Assembly (NCBI RefSeq): GCF_023715205.1 | Contig: NZ_JAMBNR010000009.1 | Span: 124,001-188,000, forward strand | Length of the DNA: 64,000 nucleotides | Origin: Mesobacillus maritimus | GTDB taxonomy: Bacteria; Bacillota; Bacilli; Bacillales; Cytobacillaceae | Direction of reading: 5' to 3' | Part shown: positions 41,449 to 49,903 of the stretch, piece by piece | Numbering within the stretch: the first letter of the stretch is position 1 | Layout: the number at the start of each line of letters is the position of its first letter | Notes under the pieces: generated by a model | The model's input: only the letters and a program-made list of their open reading frames with translations | The model's database searches: none | Told to the model about the DNA's origin: nothing | Position numbers and translations under genes: made by a program

Positions 41449-41631
41449 AAAAGAAATTATATTTTAGATAATAAATTTAAGGGTATGGACGTGGCGTCTG
41501 TCAGAGGAAAAAGGTGGGCGAGAGATATCCGCGAGCATGACGTGGGAACCACGAAGAACAACTATGTGGCGCAGTCGTTCTACAAAAAATGGGGGAAGAT
41601 TGCGGATTGGTTGTTTTATGAGATGAAGTAA
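41449..41631 (+). pseudogene. orphan coding fragment of unknown family
   Basis: An open stretch from 41449 to a TAA at 41631 encodes about 60 residues ending in NNYVAQSFYKKWGKIADWLF plus YEMK. Its codon use and amino acid mix look truly coding, unlike its AT-rich surroundings. There is no ribosome binding site before ATG 41485, and the reading frame opens just after a stop codon. I take it to be the C-terminal remnant of a larger gene. I do not recognise the family. Confidence 0.35.
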
Positions 41632-41646
41632 ATGAAGCTAATGAAA

Positions 41647-41683
41647 AAACGAGTATAAAATCCTTGTGATTTTATACTCGTTT
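41647..41683 (-). terminator. terminator of the HssR-box membrane gene
   Basis: A perfect 16-bp stem AAACGAGTATAAAATC/GATTTTATACTCGTTT with a 5-base loop; the minus strand continues TTTTTCAT. Confidence 0.85.
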
Positions 41684-41690
41684 CATCTAT

Positions 41691-42074
41691 TTAATCTCTC
41701 ACCGATAACGTAATCAAGAAAAACAGCAAAAAGCTCACAAGCAAAGCCACTCCGCCACCGATATAAAGGATCAAAGTGAAAGCCTCAGGGAGCGGGAAGG
41801 GTTTCACCATATATAGCCACATGCCCGCCGTTAACCCAACCGAACCAACAATCGCAGTCCGCACTTGCAACCGGGTCATAAAGTTCTCACTGATGCGAAA
41901 CACTTTATAAAAAACGGCCCACCCGAACAAGGTCAACCAGCCAACGACGAGGATATGGGCATGAATCGGGCGAAAGGCATAGGAACCTGCACCAGCCATA
42001 TGCCCGCCCATCATGGCACCAATCAAGCCAAACAGCGCGGCGAAGCGCAACAGCGTTTTACTATGTGTGTTCAT
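41691..42074 (-). CDS. small four-helix membrane protein with HAH motif, HssR-box controlled
   Basis: A 127-residue protein with four transmembrane helices. The second carries RPIHAHILVVGWLTLFGW, reminiscent of a heme-copper oxidase subunit I helix, where histidines ligate heme. A distant homologue is encoded at 53.6 kb (LHAHVNLLGWVSTAVFG). Annotators often call such proteins cytochrome c oxidase-like, though they lack most of subunit I. Upstream at 42128-42147 lies the same 9-2-9 direct repeat found before hrtB, so it is probably induced by heme. A role in heme binding or heme stress is inferred from that and the histidines. Confidence 0.7.
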   Translation of the reverse strand: MNTHSKTLLRFAALFGLIGAMMGGHMAGAGSYAFRPIHAHILVVGWLTLFGWAVFYKVFRISENFMTRLQVRTAIVGSVGLTAGMWLYMVKPFPLPEAFTLILYIGGGVALLVSFLLFFLITLSVRD

Positions 42075-42127
42075 TTGAAAATCTCCTCCATTTGTTCAAC
42101 ATCTTGTCCTCTTTAATATAGATGCGG

Positions 42128-42147
42128 AACATGAACGGAAAATGAAC
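42128..42147 (-). promoter_or_regulatory. HssR-type direct repeat upstream of the HAH membrane gene
   Basis: On the plus strand AACATGAAC-GG-AAAATGAAC is a direct repeat with an 11-base period; the minus strand reads GTTCATTTT-CC-GTTCATGTT. It corresponds to the HssR-binding repeat known from hrtAB promoters (GTTCATATT-N2-GTTCATATT). It lies 54-73 bases before the start codon. Confidence 0.75.
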
Positions 42148-42182
42148 AAATGGATAGAAAAAGTTCAGGCCAGGGACGGGTC

Positions 42183-43565
42183 CTACGATTGAACAGGCAA
42201 CTCCACAACAAACGTCGTGCCTTCATTTTCCGTACTCTTCACTTGAACCTCGCCACCATGCAGATGGACAATCGTCCTCACAATCGATAACCCCAAACCC
42301 GTGCCTTCAACGGTTCGCGAGCGAGCCGAGTCGACGCGGTAAAAACGGTCAAAAATTCGTTCCTGTTCTTGCGCACTTAAGCCAATTCCACTATCTGCAA
42401 AAGTGACGACAACCGATTGTTCTCGCTCTTCAAGTGTGATGTCAATACGGCCATGCTCTCGATTATATTTAATCGCATTGGAAAGCAAGTTATCCCAAAC
42501 GGTATTGAGTAATGACGGATCGCCCGTGATGACCACATCTGGCAGCGAAAAACTGAGCATGATCCCTTTTTCACCTATCTGCCATTGATAGGTGCGAACC
42601 AGTTCCTTGATTTGCACGCCAACATTAAAAGGTTTCTTTTTCACAATCTCTTCATTCTGATCCAACGAAGCGAGCAGCAATAATTGTTTCGTTAACGTCG
42701 AGAGCCGTGCAATTTCATCATTGATGATCGATACATAACGCTTTCGTTCCGCCGGAAGAACCTCTTCATTTTCTAAAAGATTCGTATAGCCTTTAATATT
42801 GGAAAGTGGGGACTGGATATCATGCGAAATGTTCGAAATGAACTCTTTTCTTGTGTCTTCAGTTTGTTCCAGTTTACGAGCCATGGTTAAAAAGCTATGA
42901 GAAAGTTTGCCTAACTCATCTTGACGAGTGACATCCAGGTCGACATTGAACTGACCATTGGCAAGTTGTTTGGTCGCAGATGTCAGTTTTGTAATCGGCT
43001 GGACCAAATACTTGGTGCTAAACATCACCAATACAATACTAAAAGCAATTGTTAAAGCTAAAAGCCAGGCAAACAAATGATGCATTTCATTAAAAAGCAG
43101 GTCAATATTCGGCCTCAAGAAAAGCGCATACTGTTTGTCATCATGAGTGAGCGGGACGCCAATCGTATTTTTCAGTTCATTTGCGAAAAAGCCAGTCACA
43201 AAGGTCTCCTGCGGAAAATGGAGAATCCCATGATAAACCTCGCCGTCCAAAACTTGTTTGACAACCGGGTCGGCAACATTCTGCTCCCGAAACGGGGCGC
43301 CAAAATACGTTTCGCTTCCGGCAGAGTTCACCAAGTACAGCTGGTACCCAACAGTCGAAAGATTCTCCAAATACTCTTCTAGATTGATGGAAGGATGACT
43401 TTCCGCAAACGCCGCAACTTCTAAGGCGATGGTAGTGTTTTTTTCATCATTATAAGGCTTTAATTTCTGTTGGTAATACGTGTTGGAAAGGATAAACGCC
43501 AACACGCTGCTTAACAACATGATCGACACCGTCACAACAATGAATTTGACATAAAGAGTTTTCAT
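42183..43565 (-). CDS. hssS: heme sensor histidine kinase HssS-like
   Basis: A 460-residue sensor kinase with two transmembrane helices (about residues 8-30 and 165-187) flanking an extracytoplasmic domain, then HAMP, and the kinase core: H-box FISNISHDIQSPLSNIKGY, N-box WDNLLSNAIKYN, G1 FADSGIGLS, G2 GTGLGLSIV. The extracellular segment includes YHGILHFPQETFVTGFFANE, close to that of Staphylococcus HssS, the sensor of excess heme. It starts within the stop codon of hssR (TGATG). The adjacent hrtAB genes complete the module. Confidence 0.88.
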   Translation of the reverse strand: MKTLYVKFIVVTVSIMLLSSVLAFILSNTYYQQKLKPYNDEKNTTIALEVAAFAESHPSINLEEYLENLSTVGYQLYLVNSAGSETYFGAPFREQNVADPVVKQVLDGEVYHGILHFPQETFVTGFFANELKNTIGVPLTHDDKQYALFLRPNIDLLFNEMHHLFAWLLALTIAFSIVLVMFSTKYLVQPITKLTSATKQLANGQFNVDLDVTRQDELGKLSHSFLTMARKLEQTEDTRKEFISNISHDIQSPLSNIKGYTNLLENEEVLPAERKRYVSIINDEIARLSTLTKQLLLLASLDQNEEIVKKKPFNVGVQIKELVRTYQWQIGEKGIMLSFSLPDVVITGDPSLLNTVWDNLLSNAIKYNREHGRIDITLEEREQSVVVTFADSGIGLSAQEQERIFDRFYRVDSARSRTVEGTGLGLSIVRTIVHLHGGEVQVKSTENEGTTFVVELPVQS

Positions 43566-44242
43566 CAGCGTTGAGCCTCCAGAAGATAACCAACGCCCCG
43601 TACGGTTTTGATGTGAAAATCATCGGTTAATCCTGAAAACCGTTCGCGCAATCGTTTGATATGGACATCAACCGTGCGTTCGTCGCCTTCGTAATCAATG
43701 CCCCAGATGTGTTCAATCAATTGATCCCGCGAAAACACTTGCATCGGATGAGAAGCTAAAAAATACAAAAGCTCAAATTCTTTTAACGGCAAAAGCAACG
43801 TCCGGTCTCCAAGCTGAACTTCATAGGTTTTTTTATTAATGGAGGTACTGCCTAGGCGGATCATCGAATCATCAGTTGAAACCTCATAGCGGCGCAACAA
43901 CGCCTGGATGCGAAACAGCAATTCTTTTGGTTCAAACGGCTTGACCAGATAATCGTCCGTCCCAGCTTGAAAGCCTTCTTCTTTATCTTCAATTTGATTT
44001 TTGGCGGTCAGCAATATGACTGGTAGATCATAGTGGGTGCGAATCTCACGAGTTAACTGAAAGCCGTCGATAAACGGCATCATCACATCCACCACTGCCA
44101 AATCACAAGTTTCTTTTTTCAAAATCTCTAACGCTTCGCTGCCATCTTTTGCTTGAACAACGTTGTACCCGGCTGCATGTAAGTGAATGGTGACAAGCTC
44201 TAAAATATGTTGATCGTCATCAACTAGTAAAATCGTGGTCAT
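43565..44242 (-). CDS. hssR: heme response regulator HssR-like
   Basis: A 225-residue OmpR/PhoB-type response regulator. The receiver shows DDDQ acidic residues, the phosphoryl aspartate in AVVDVMMPFIDG and the lysine in YLVKPFEPKEL. The winged-helix output domain ends with the typical DYEGDERTVDVHIKRLRERF and KTVRGVGYLLE. The stretch GTDDYLVKPFEPKELLFRI is very close to Staphylococcus HssR. It should bind the direct repeats found upstream of hrtB and of the HAH membrane gene and activate both. It is transcribed together with hssS. Confidence 0.9.
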   Translation of the reverse strand: MTTILLVDDDQHILELVTIHLHAAGYNVVQAKDGSEALEILKKETCDLAVVDVMMPFIDGFQLTREIRTHYDLPVILLTAKNQIEDKEEGFQAGTDDYLVKPFEPKELLFRIQALLRRYEVSTDDSMIRLGSTSINKKTYEVQLGDRTLLLPLKEFELLYFLASHPMQVFSRDQLIEHIWGIDYEGDERTVDVHIKRLRERFSGLTDDFHIKTVRGVGYLLEAQR

Positions 44243-44305
44243 CTTGATTTCTCCTATTTTTTAATAGTTTTCTTTCAATCGTAAAAATTTATCCTCGAAT
44301 CAAAA

Positions 44306-44328
44306 AGCCCACAACAAAAGCTGGGGCT
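44306..44328 (-). terminator. terminator after hrtA
   Basis: A short stem AGCCC/GGGGCT region with a minus-strand T-run (plus-strand CAAAAAGCCC). It separates hrtBA from hssRS. Confidence 0.6.
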
Positions 44329-44339
44329 GTTTCTTCTAT

Positions 44340-45017
44340 TTAAACAACAAGCGTTCCATCGCTCATTTTAACGATTTGGTCAACATAGGCAAGCATTTCT
44401 TCGTCGTGGGTCACCATTAACGTTGTCAGATTCAAATCTTTCGTCAAATCGCGAATCAATTTCATCACATCTTTGCTTTTTTTTGAATCCAAACTGGCCG
44501 TCGGTTCATCGGCGAACAGCATTTTAGGTTGGTGAATTAACGCCCGTGCAATCGCCACTCGTTGTTTTTCGCCGCCTGATAACGAAGCTGGATAAGCCTT
44601 TTTCCGATGATTCATTTCAACGAATTCTAGCATTTCCGTCACTTTACGTTTTTGATCTTGTTTCGTTAAAGTCGATTCGGATACATCAAGCATAAGCATC
44701 AATTGTTCTTCGACAGTGAGAAACGGAACGAGATGAGCAAATTGAAACACAAAGCCAAACTCTTTTGCGCGGATTTTCCGAACTTGTTCAGCGTTCATCC
44801 CTGATAGATTTTTCCCATCGAATTGAATTTGTCCATTAGAGGCAGGTTGGAGCCCTGCCGCAATCGTCAAAAGCGTGCTTTTCCCAGAGCCAGACGCCCC
44901 GACCAATGCGGTGACCTTTCCTTCTTTAAGCGAAAGGCTGATTCCTTTTAAAATTTCTTCGCTCACTTCGCCGTGCGTAAACGTTTTTCTCACTTGATTT
45001 AGTGTAAAAATGCTCAT
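44340..45017 (-). CDS. hrtA: heme exporter ATPase HrtA-like
   Basis: A 225-residue ABC ATPase of the MacB/LolD class. Walker A is ALVGASGSGKSTLL, the signature is SLSGGEKQRVAIARAL, Walker B is MLFADEPTASLDS and the H-loop is MVTHDEEM. ATG 45017 is chosen because AAGGAGAGATGTAAG lies just before it, and the longer open frame to 45101 would overlap the permease gene. It starts 1 base after the hrtB stop. With the neighbouring HssRS two-component system this is best read as the ATPase of the HrtAB heme-detoxification exporter. Confidence 0.88.
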   Translation of the reverse strand: MSIFTLNQVRKTFTHGEVSEEILKGISLSLKEGKVTALVGASGSGKSTLLTIAAGLQPASNGQIQFDGKNLSGMNAEQVRKIRAKEFGFVFQFAHLVPFLTVEEQLMLMLDVSESTLTKQDQKRKVTEMLEFVEMNHRKKAYPASLSGGEKQRVAIARALIHQPKMLFADEPTASLDSKKSKDVMKLIRDLTKDLNLTTLMVTHDEEMLAYVDQIVKMSDGTLVV

Positions 45018-45018
45018 C

Positions 45019-46053
45019 TTACATCTCTCCTTGTTGGATTGCTTGTAAAGGTTGTACTTTTTTAATCTGAATCCCTGAGACAGTAGCACCGATAAAACCA
45101 ATCAGCAGAAAGATAACGGATAGGAAAATTGTTGTGTTCAACGGTAAATGGAATGGCATGCCACTAGGGGCCAATCTATTAAAAATTTGACTGAGGGCAG
45201 TCGCCAGCGTCAATGCAATCGCCGTAATCACAACCATTTGCGTCCACATCATATTGAAGAGGGAGCTTGTTTTCATCCCAATCGCTTTTAAAATCCCGTA
45301 TAACCCGAGTTTTTGCACGTTCATCATATAGAAAAAGATCGCAAACAACAGGCCACTGATGACCACTAAAAACCAAACAATCATATTCAAAGACATTTGT
45401 TCGGCTTTATAACTGGCAATCGTGTTGAGAAACTCACTGTTTGAGAAAGACTCTAAGCCTGTATATTCTTGAGAAGAATCAGCCTCTGGTAGGAAAACCA
45501 GTTGCATTTCGTCCACACGATACATTTCCTGAAAATCTTCTTTATGAATAAAAGCAACAGGGGCATGGCTAAACTTCTTTTGGTCGACAAAGCCCTTGAC
45601 CGTTAAATGGCCACTAAATTGTGGGTTGGTTAAATGATCGCCAATCTTCATTCCTTCATCTTCCAACGAGCGATCTAAAATAACTTCGCCTTTATTCACT
45701 TTTGGAAACCATTTAGAATCCGTAGCGGTGACAAACGCAACACTCTGCTGCTTCTCCGCTTCGTCATGTAAAAATCCCATTTGCATGGAAAACGCAACCG
45801 CGTCAGGATGCTCATTAAGCAATTCTGTTTGTATCACGTGATCAATTCTTGAAAAGGTATAATTCTGGTCAGCATCTTTATTGAGATAAAATTGACCATC
45901 CGGCAAATCCTTGATTAATGCGGCATTGTCCTGCGACAAGCCATTGGCCAAACCCGATATGATAAAAGTAAGGAAACTGATTAGAAACACAATCGATCCT
46001 AATATCAAAAAGCGTGCTTTATTTTTCTTCATTTCTTTCCAAGCCATTTTCAT
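45019..46053 (-). CDS. hrtB: heme exporter permease HrtB-like
   Basis: A 344-residue FtsX/MacB-type permease with one N-terminal helix (ARFLILGSIVFLISFLTFII), a ~190-residue extracytoplasmic domain and three C-terminal helices, including GLYGILKAIGMKTSSLFNMM, the mechanotransmission loop typical of the family. Length and order match HrtB of Firmicutes, which extracts toxic heme from the membrane. The start ATG 46053 follows AGGGAGGAATGACCG. Forty bases further upstream is an HssR-type direct repeat, so the operon is probably induced by heme. Confidence 0.85.
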   Translation of the reverse strand: MKMAWKEMKKNKARFLILGSIVFLISFLTFIISGLANGLSQDNAALIKDLPDGQFYLNKDADQNYTFSRIDHVIQTELLNEHPDAVAFSMQMGFLHDEAEKQQSVAFVTATDSKWFPKVNKGEVILDRSLEDEGMKIGDHLTNPQFSGHLTVKGFVDQKKFSHAPVAFIHKEDFQEMYRVDEMQLVFLPEADSSQEYTGLESFSNSEFLNTIASYKAEQMSLNMIVWFLVVISGLLFAIFFYMMNVQKLGLYGILKAIGMKTSSLFNMMWTQMVVITAIALTLATALSQIFNRLAPSGMPFHLPLNTTIFLSVIFLLIGFIGATVSGIQIKKVQPLQAIQQGEM

Positions 46054-46092
46054 CGGTCATTCCTCCCTTTGACATTCTTAATTTACCGCGTG

Positions 46093-46112
46093 AATATGAA
46101 CGGAGGATGAAC
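46093..46112 (-). promoter_or_regulatory. HssR-type direct repeat upstream of hrtB
   Basis: On the plus strand AATATGAAC-GG-AGGATGAAC; on the minus strand GTTCATCCT-CC-GTTCATATT. This matches the known HssR box architecture (two 9-mers, 2-base gap) and lies 40-59 bases before the hrtB start. Confidence 0.8.
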
Positions 46113-46126
46113 AGGGGAACACAAAA

Positions 46127-46158
46127 AAAGAAGCCGCTACGAAATTGTAGAGGTTCCT
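46127..46158 (-). terminator. terminator of the carbonic anhydrase gene
   Basis: An imperfect stem, GAAGCCGCTAC pairing with GTAGAGGTTC through G-U pairs, preceded on the plus strand by AAAAAAAG, so the T-run is on the minus strand. Confidence 0.65.
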
Positions 46159-46169
46159 TTTTGATAGGG

Positions 46170-46997
46170 CTATTCTGTTTTCGTCACTTCCCGTTCGTTG
46201 ATCGGCTGAACGGGCCTGCTGTTATGCGGGAAGATACTACCGAACGCATCAATTTGTTCCCGAGACATTTCGATTGGTTTTTCTAAAAGAATCCAACTGA
46301 CTCCCTCTGAACATGCCGGTGTGGTTAACGAACCATTATAACGGAGGAAGGATTTGTCTTCAGGCAAGAAGTTCTCAAGGTCGACAGCCTTGTCTAACGG
46401 CACATCTTCATCCGTTTCTTCCTCTGGCAGCTTGGACCACATTTCAGCTAACACTTGATTTTCCTTTCCTTCACTCATAAGAAAGCCTAGAACGGCGAGC
46501 TCACCTTCGTCATTTTGATGAACGAGATGGCCCTCCATTTCAAAAGCTTGGCCATCTAGCTGATGTTCACTTGGTTTATGAAAGTGCATTTGCACTAGGG
46601 TATATTCTTCACCATCGACGGTGATGGTATTTTTCTCTGAACCATCATTTGCTTGAATTGTGTGTGTGTTATTCATAAGTGTAAAAGCAGTAGGGGAATA
46701 ATTGATGTCCACTTCTGCAGCGCTTTTGTCCACCTTCACATTGGCTAGTTCAATATCAATCGGGGATTGCTCTGTCCCATCCGCGCAGTCGGCAAAGGAC
46801 GAATCTACATTTGCCCATTGATCAGGACCGTTCTCCCCCTTATAAGACCAGACGGGGGTACTGTTATCTGTTTCCGCTTCAACTTCCGTCTCGATCACTT
46901 CAATCTCTTTAGAAGAAGTGGTAGCCTTTGGGGTGCAAGCAGTCATCAATAATAGAGTTGCTAGAATAATAAAATGGATAAAGTTTTTCTTTTTCAT
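46170..46997 (-). CDS. alpha-class carbonic anhydrase, lipoprotein
   Basis: A 275-residue alpha-carbonic anhydrase, interconverting CO2 and bicarbonate at the cell surface. The signal peptide ends in a lipobox (LLLMTACTPK). The zinc histidines are in LVQMHFHKPSEH (HxH) and EGHLVHQ, with the gatekeeping threonine in NGSLTTPACSEGV, and the domain starts at VWSYKGENGPDQWANVD. The two cysteines (ADCADG and PACSEG) can form the usual disulfide. Surface alpha-carbonic anhydrases are reported in alkaliphilic Bacilli; here it supports that lifestyle but does not prove it. The start ATG 46997 follows AAAGGAGAGAAATACG. Confidence 0.92.
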   Translation of the reverse strand: MKKKNFIHFIILATLLLMTACTPKATTSSKEIEVIETEVEAETDNSTPVWSYKGENGPDQWANVDSSFADCADGTEQSPIDIELANVKVDKSAAEVDINYSPTAFTLMNNTHTIQANDGSEKNTITVDGEEYTLVQMHFHKPSEHQLDGQAFEMEGHLVHQNDEGELAVLGFLMSEGKENQVLAEMWSKLPEEETDEDVPLDKAVDLENFLPEDKSFLRYNGSLTTPACSEGVSWILLEKPIEMSREQIDAFGSIFPHNSRPVQPINEREVTKTE

Positions 46998-47482
46998 CGT
47001 ATTTCTCTCCTTTGCTGTTAAGGTGAATATGTAAGTGGTGGTAAGTTCTAAGAACAGTCTCTATTATTATAAAATTCTGTGAAAAATGAAATGCAACTTT
47101 ATATGCAATTCTGGTTCTCTTAAATGGGGGTAGAGGACAAGAAAATAGATAGGTCTTTTTACCTAATAATAAAACTGAAAAAGTGACAAGGTTTGATGAT
47201 TTGCACGTAATAAACTACGCATAAAAACAAATCATTCGTCGAAATTTGTATTTCCGGGGAAATAGGTGGTTGATTATGTCTTTTGGTTCGCCTAGTAAGA
47301 GTAGCTCGTTTTGTGTTTCTATTTTATTAGTACTTCCATTAAGAATAGGTGTTATGTAGCTATTTATATGCGGATTAGTAGGAAATAGGAGAGAGATTTA
47401 CTAGAATTCGATACAAAGTGAAATAGAAAAATAATGTTAGAAATGATGGATTGTTTGGTTGTTCTAGCTATATGTTGTTAAC

Positions 47483-48512
47483 CGATACGGTTAGATAAAC
47501 TCTTCGAAAGGGATTGTGAGCTACCGGAAAGGCGTATTGCTAGGCGATATGTAATAGGAGTTGGATAAGGGGGGCTGGGGTTGGGAGAGTAGTAGTAGTA
47601 TTTACTAAGAGATCTTTCGCATATAAAATATTTTGGAACATATGTTTGTATTTAAGAGATAGCAGAACCCATCGGTGGTAGGCTGATGTTACCCGATAAC
47701 TTTTTGATGCTAGGAGTTTATATCGCTGTACGATATGTCAAAATTGTACGAAAAAAAGGAACAGCTTGTGAAAACTAGTTGACTCGTTAAGTGAATTAGA
47801 AGAGAAAGTACAAGAGACTACCTTTGCAGCTATGCATTAGATAGTCTGTATCGGTGGGCGATATGGTTAGCTAGACAGACATAATATAGTATTGAGAGAG
47901 CAACTATGAAGTTGTCCCTTACGAGGGAAAGGTATGTTGGTAGAGTGAACGGATATGAAAGAATTGTAGCGTGTATCGCTATGCGATATGTAAGCCTCGC
48001 CTGAAGACTTAACAATGTCGTATCCGTGACGTTGAATAATGCCATACACAGTGAAATTGAAGTAACCGATCATTAGACGCGAACTCCCCAAAACTAGCTG
48101 TTTGATAGAATCGAACAAAGGCACCCAGCGAAAGCGATATATAATCCTCTTATTTCGATGATATTCGACTGAATATTTTGTATCGGTAGGCGATATACCC
48201 CTTGCGCATTCGTGTGAAAACCGGCATATTTAATATAGATACATTTTTTGACTTCGTAGATTTAAGACCGATTGAATCGGCTTTAAGTTTTTAATAATAG
48301 ATTTTGAAGGAGGCGCGATATGCGAAGCGATATTCAACCGTATGAACTATCTTTCTCTTCAAAGGAAGCGGCGGAAAAAGCGGGGATTGCGACACCGACT
48401 GTTCGGAAGTATGCGCAAATCTTAGAGAAGAATGGCTATGAGTTTTTAAAAGAGGGCGATCGCCGGATTTTTGTTCAATCCGATATTGATGTGCTTGTAT
48501 CGTTACGCGATA
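47483..48512. repeat. array of TATCG-N5-CGATA palindromes before and in the RacA-like gene
   Basis: Perfect 15-base palindromes TATCG-N5-CGATA are at 47721, 47849, 47974, 48181 and 48498 (start positions); an imperfect one (TATTG-N5-CGATA) is at 47535. The outer bases are conserved too (usually TG or T before, T after). Single CGATA half-sites occur near 47483, 47693, 48136, 48316, 48328, 48479 and 48603; two of them flank the start codon of the gene. The 1.3-kb tract 46998-48319 is otherwise AT-rich and noncoding. The layout suggests a multi-site DNA target for the gene product next to it. Confidence 0.85.
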
Positions 48513-49042
48513 CGGACATGCCCTTAGAGGATGCGGCAAAAGAATGTGCTACTCAACAGAAAGAGCGATTAATAGGCTCCACTGAAATCGAAGTAGCGGT
48601 ACCCGATACATATAGCAATAACAATAGCAATTTGCCCCAAGATCCCAATCAACTAAAAGAGATGTTCTCGTTTCTAGCCAACGAGCTCGCAGCCACAAGG
48701 GAAATAAATGTTCAACTCACCAATGATATGGCTCACTTGAAAACAACGGTTTCGCGGCTCCAGCAGGACCATCATGATTTAGGAGCGCATATTCGAAACT
48801 CCGCCCAAAAAACACAATTGAAAATTGAAAAACTAGCGGAACAAGAACGAACACATTACGAAACGATGTTAGAAGAAGAAAAACAAAAGAACGAAAACTT
48901 ACAAAAGGAAATCCAAGCTTTAAGGGAAGAACAGAGTCAGGTGTGGCGTTCGCAAAGTGAATTTAATCGACGGATTGAAGCCACGGTGGACAAACAGCCT
49001 AAAGCCCCTTGGGGGAAGTTTCTTTCTATTTTCCGTAAATAA
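48320..49042 (+). CDS. RacA-like/DUF3967-type MerR-HTH coiled-coil DNA-binding protein
   Basis: A 240-residue protein with three parts. Residues ~12-75 are a MerR-like winged helix (KEAAEKAGIATPTVRKYAQI, then GDRRIFVQSDIDVLVSLRDT). Residues ~110-225 form a long charged coiled coil. The last ~15 residues (KAPWGKFLSIFRK) are basic-aromatic and could touch the membrane. This is the layout of RacA, the chromosome anchor of sporulating Bacillus, and of DUF3967 proteins on Bacillus plasmids and phages. The start ATG follows GAAGGAGGCGCGAT, and CGATA half-sites flank it, which suggests autoregulation. Upstream lies the palindrome array. A terminator follows. Confidence 0.8.
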   Translation: MRSDIQPYELSFSSKEAAEKAGIATPTVRKYAQILEKNGYEFLKEGDRRIFVQSDIDVLVSLRDTDMPLEDAAKECATQQKERLIGSTEIEVAVPDTYSNNNSNLPQDPNQLKEMFSFLANELAATREINVQLTNDMAHLKTTVSRLQQDHHDLGAHIRNSAQKTQLKIEKLAEQERTHYETMLEEEKQKNENLQKEIQALREEQSQVWRSQSEFNRRIEATVDKQPKAPWGKFLSIFRK

Positions 49043-49045
49043 GGT

Positions 49046-49069
49046 GCCTTATAAAAGGCTCTTTTTTTT
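49046..49069 (+). terminator. terminator of the RacA-like gene
   Basis: A 5-bp stem GCCTT/AAGGC with ATAA loop, then CTCTTTTTTTTG. Confidence 0.7.
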
Positions 49070-49185
49070 GCTTTTATTAGAAGAACAGCGTAATGAATAA
49101 AGTTTACTTTTCTCGAGAAAAAGACCCCATTTTAGGGCCGAGTTTGAGGTAGAGTAACAATCGCCATGAATAGCTAGTGCTTATG

Positions 49186-49593
49186 TTAGGAGATCTTTCG
49201 TATTTCTTCTTCCAAGTGATCATACAGGTTGGCCAATAGTTGGCTATAACTGCCCTTAATTTTTTCGTAAATCAGTTTAGCTTCACTTTCGTCGTAAAGG
49301 TGGGAAGTTTTATTACGGTCTACCATCATATCGATCCATTGGTCTCCGTCCTCAATCAAACCATAGGCAAATGCCTCTCGGATTGTTGCTCTGGGACTTT
49401 TTATTTCAGTTATCCCTGTATATTCTAAGAACATTTCCATAAGTTTCCAGCTCAATTCAAAAGTGAACTCAAACCGCTGAATGACACCGTCGTAGACAAT
49501 ATCTGAATCTAGTTGGATTTTGGTAGCTTCACTAAGCCTTGAGGTTGCACGTTTGTAATCATTAAGCTTCTCGTAGAGCCTGTCCTTGTTCAT
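49186..49593 (-). CDS. HEPN-domain toxin of a HEPN/MNT toxin-antitoxin pair (HI0074 family)
   Basis: A ~135-residue all-helical HEPN protein. The RX4-6H catalytic-type motif is present as DRNKTSHLY, preceded by FELSWKLMEMFLEYTG and SPRATIREAFAYGLI, the pattern of the HI0074/nucleotidyltransferase substrate-binding family. In several systems the HEPN partner is an RNase toxin silenced by its MNT nucleotidyltransferase. ATG 49593 is chosen with GAAGGTGTGG before it; it overlaps the end of the upstream MNT gene by about 30 bases. The gene order MNT then HEPN is typical. Confidence 0.8.
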   Translation of the reverse strand: MNKDRLYEKLNDYKRATSRLSEATKIQLDSDIVYDGVIQRFEFTFELSWKLMEMFLEYTGITEIKSPRATIREAFAYGLIEDGDQWIDMMVDRNKTSHLYDESEAKLIYEKIKGSYSQLLANLYDHLEEEIRKIS

Positions 49594-49903
49594 AGATAAC
49601 CACACCTTCACTTTTTATATTAGAAATTAGTTTTTCTTTTGTTAAACGGTCCATAAAGACAACGTCGATTTTTAAGGGAGTGGGCAATTCCTGTATTGTT
49701 TGTACGATTAGATTTTGCTCGGTGGGTGAACTATTGCTTGTAAAAACAGCTAAATCAATATCGGAAGCTCGGTGGTAATCCCCTCTTGCTCTTGAACCAA
49801 ATAATAGAACTTTTTCAATTTGATCACTCATTAAGCAATATCTTTGTAATTCACGAATAAAGCGGCTTGAAATTCCTGTTGTATTCCAATAAGAATTTTT
49901 CAC
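49562..49903 (-). CDS. MNT-type nucleotidyltransferase antitoxin
   Basis: A 113-residue minimal nucleotidyltransferase. The active-site motif is complete: LFGSRARGDYHRASDIDLAV (GSxAxGxxxxxSDxDL), with a later aspartate in LKIDVVFMDR. MNT proteins of HEPN/MNT pairs modify the HEPN toxin with AMP and neutralise it. The metal-binding aspartates look intact, so the antitoxin is probably active. The ribosome binding site before ATG 49903 is AGGTGGTATTGTG. Confidence 0.85.
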   Translation of the reverse strand: MKNSYWNTTGISSRFIRELQRYCLMSDQIEKVLLFGSRARGDYHRASDIDLAVFTSNSSPTEQNLIVQTIQELPTPLKIDVVFMDRLTKEKLISNIKSEGVVIYEQGQALREA

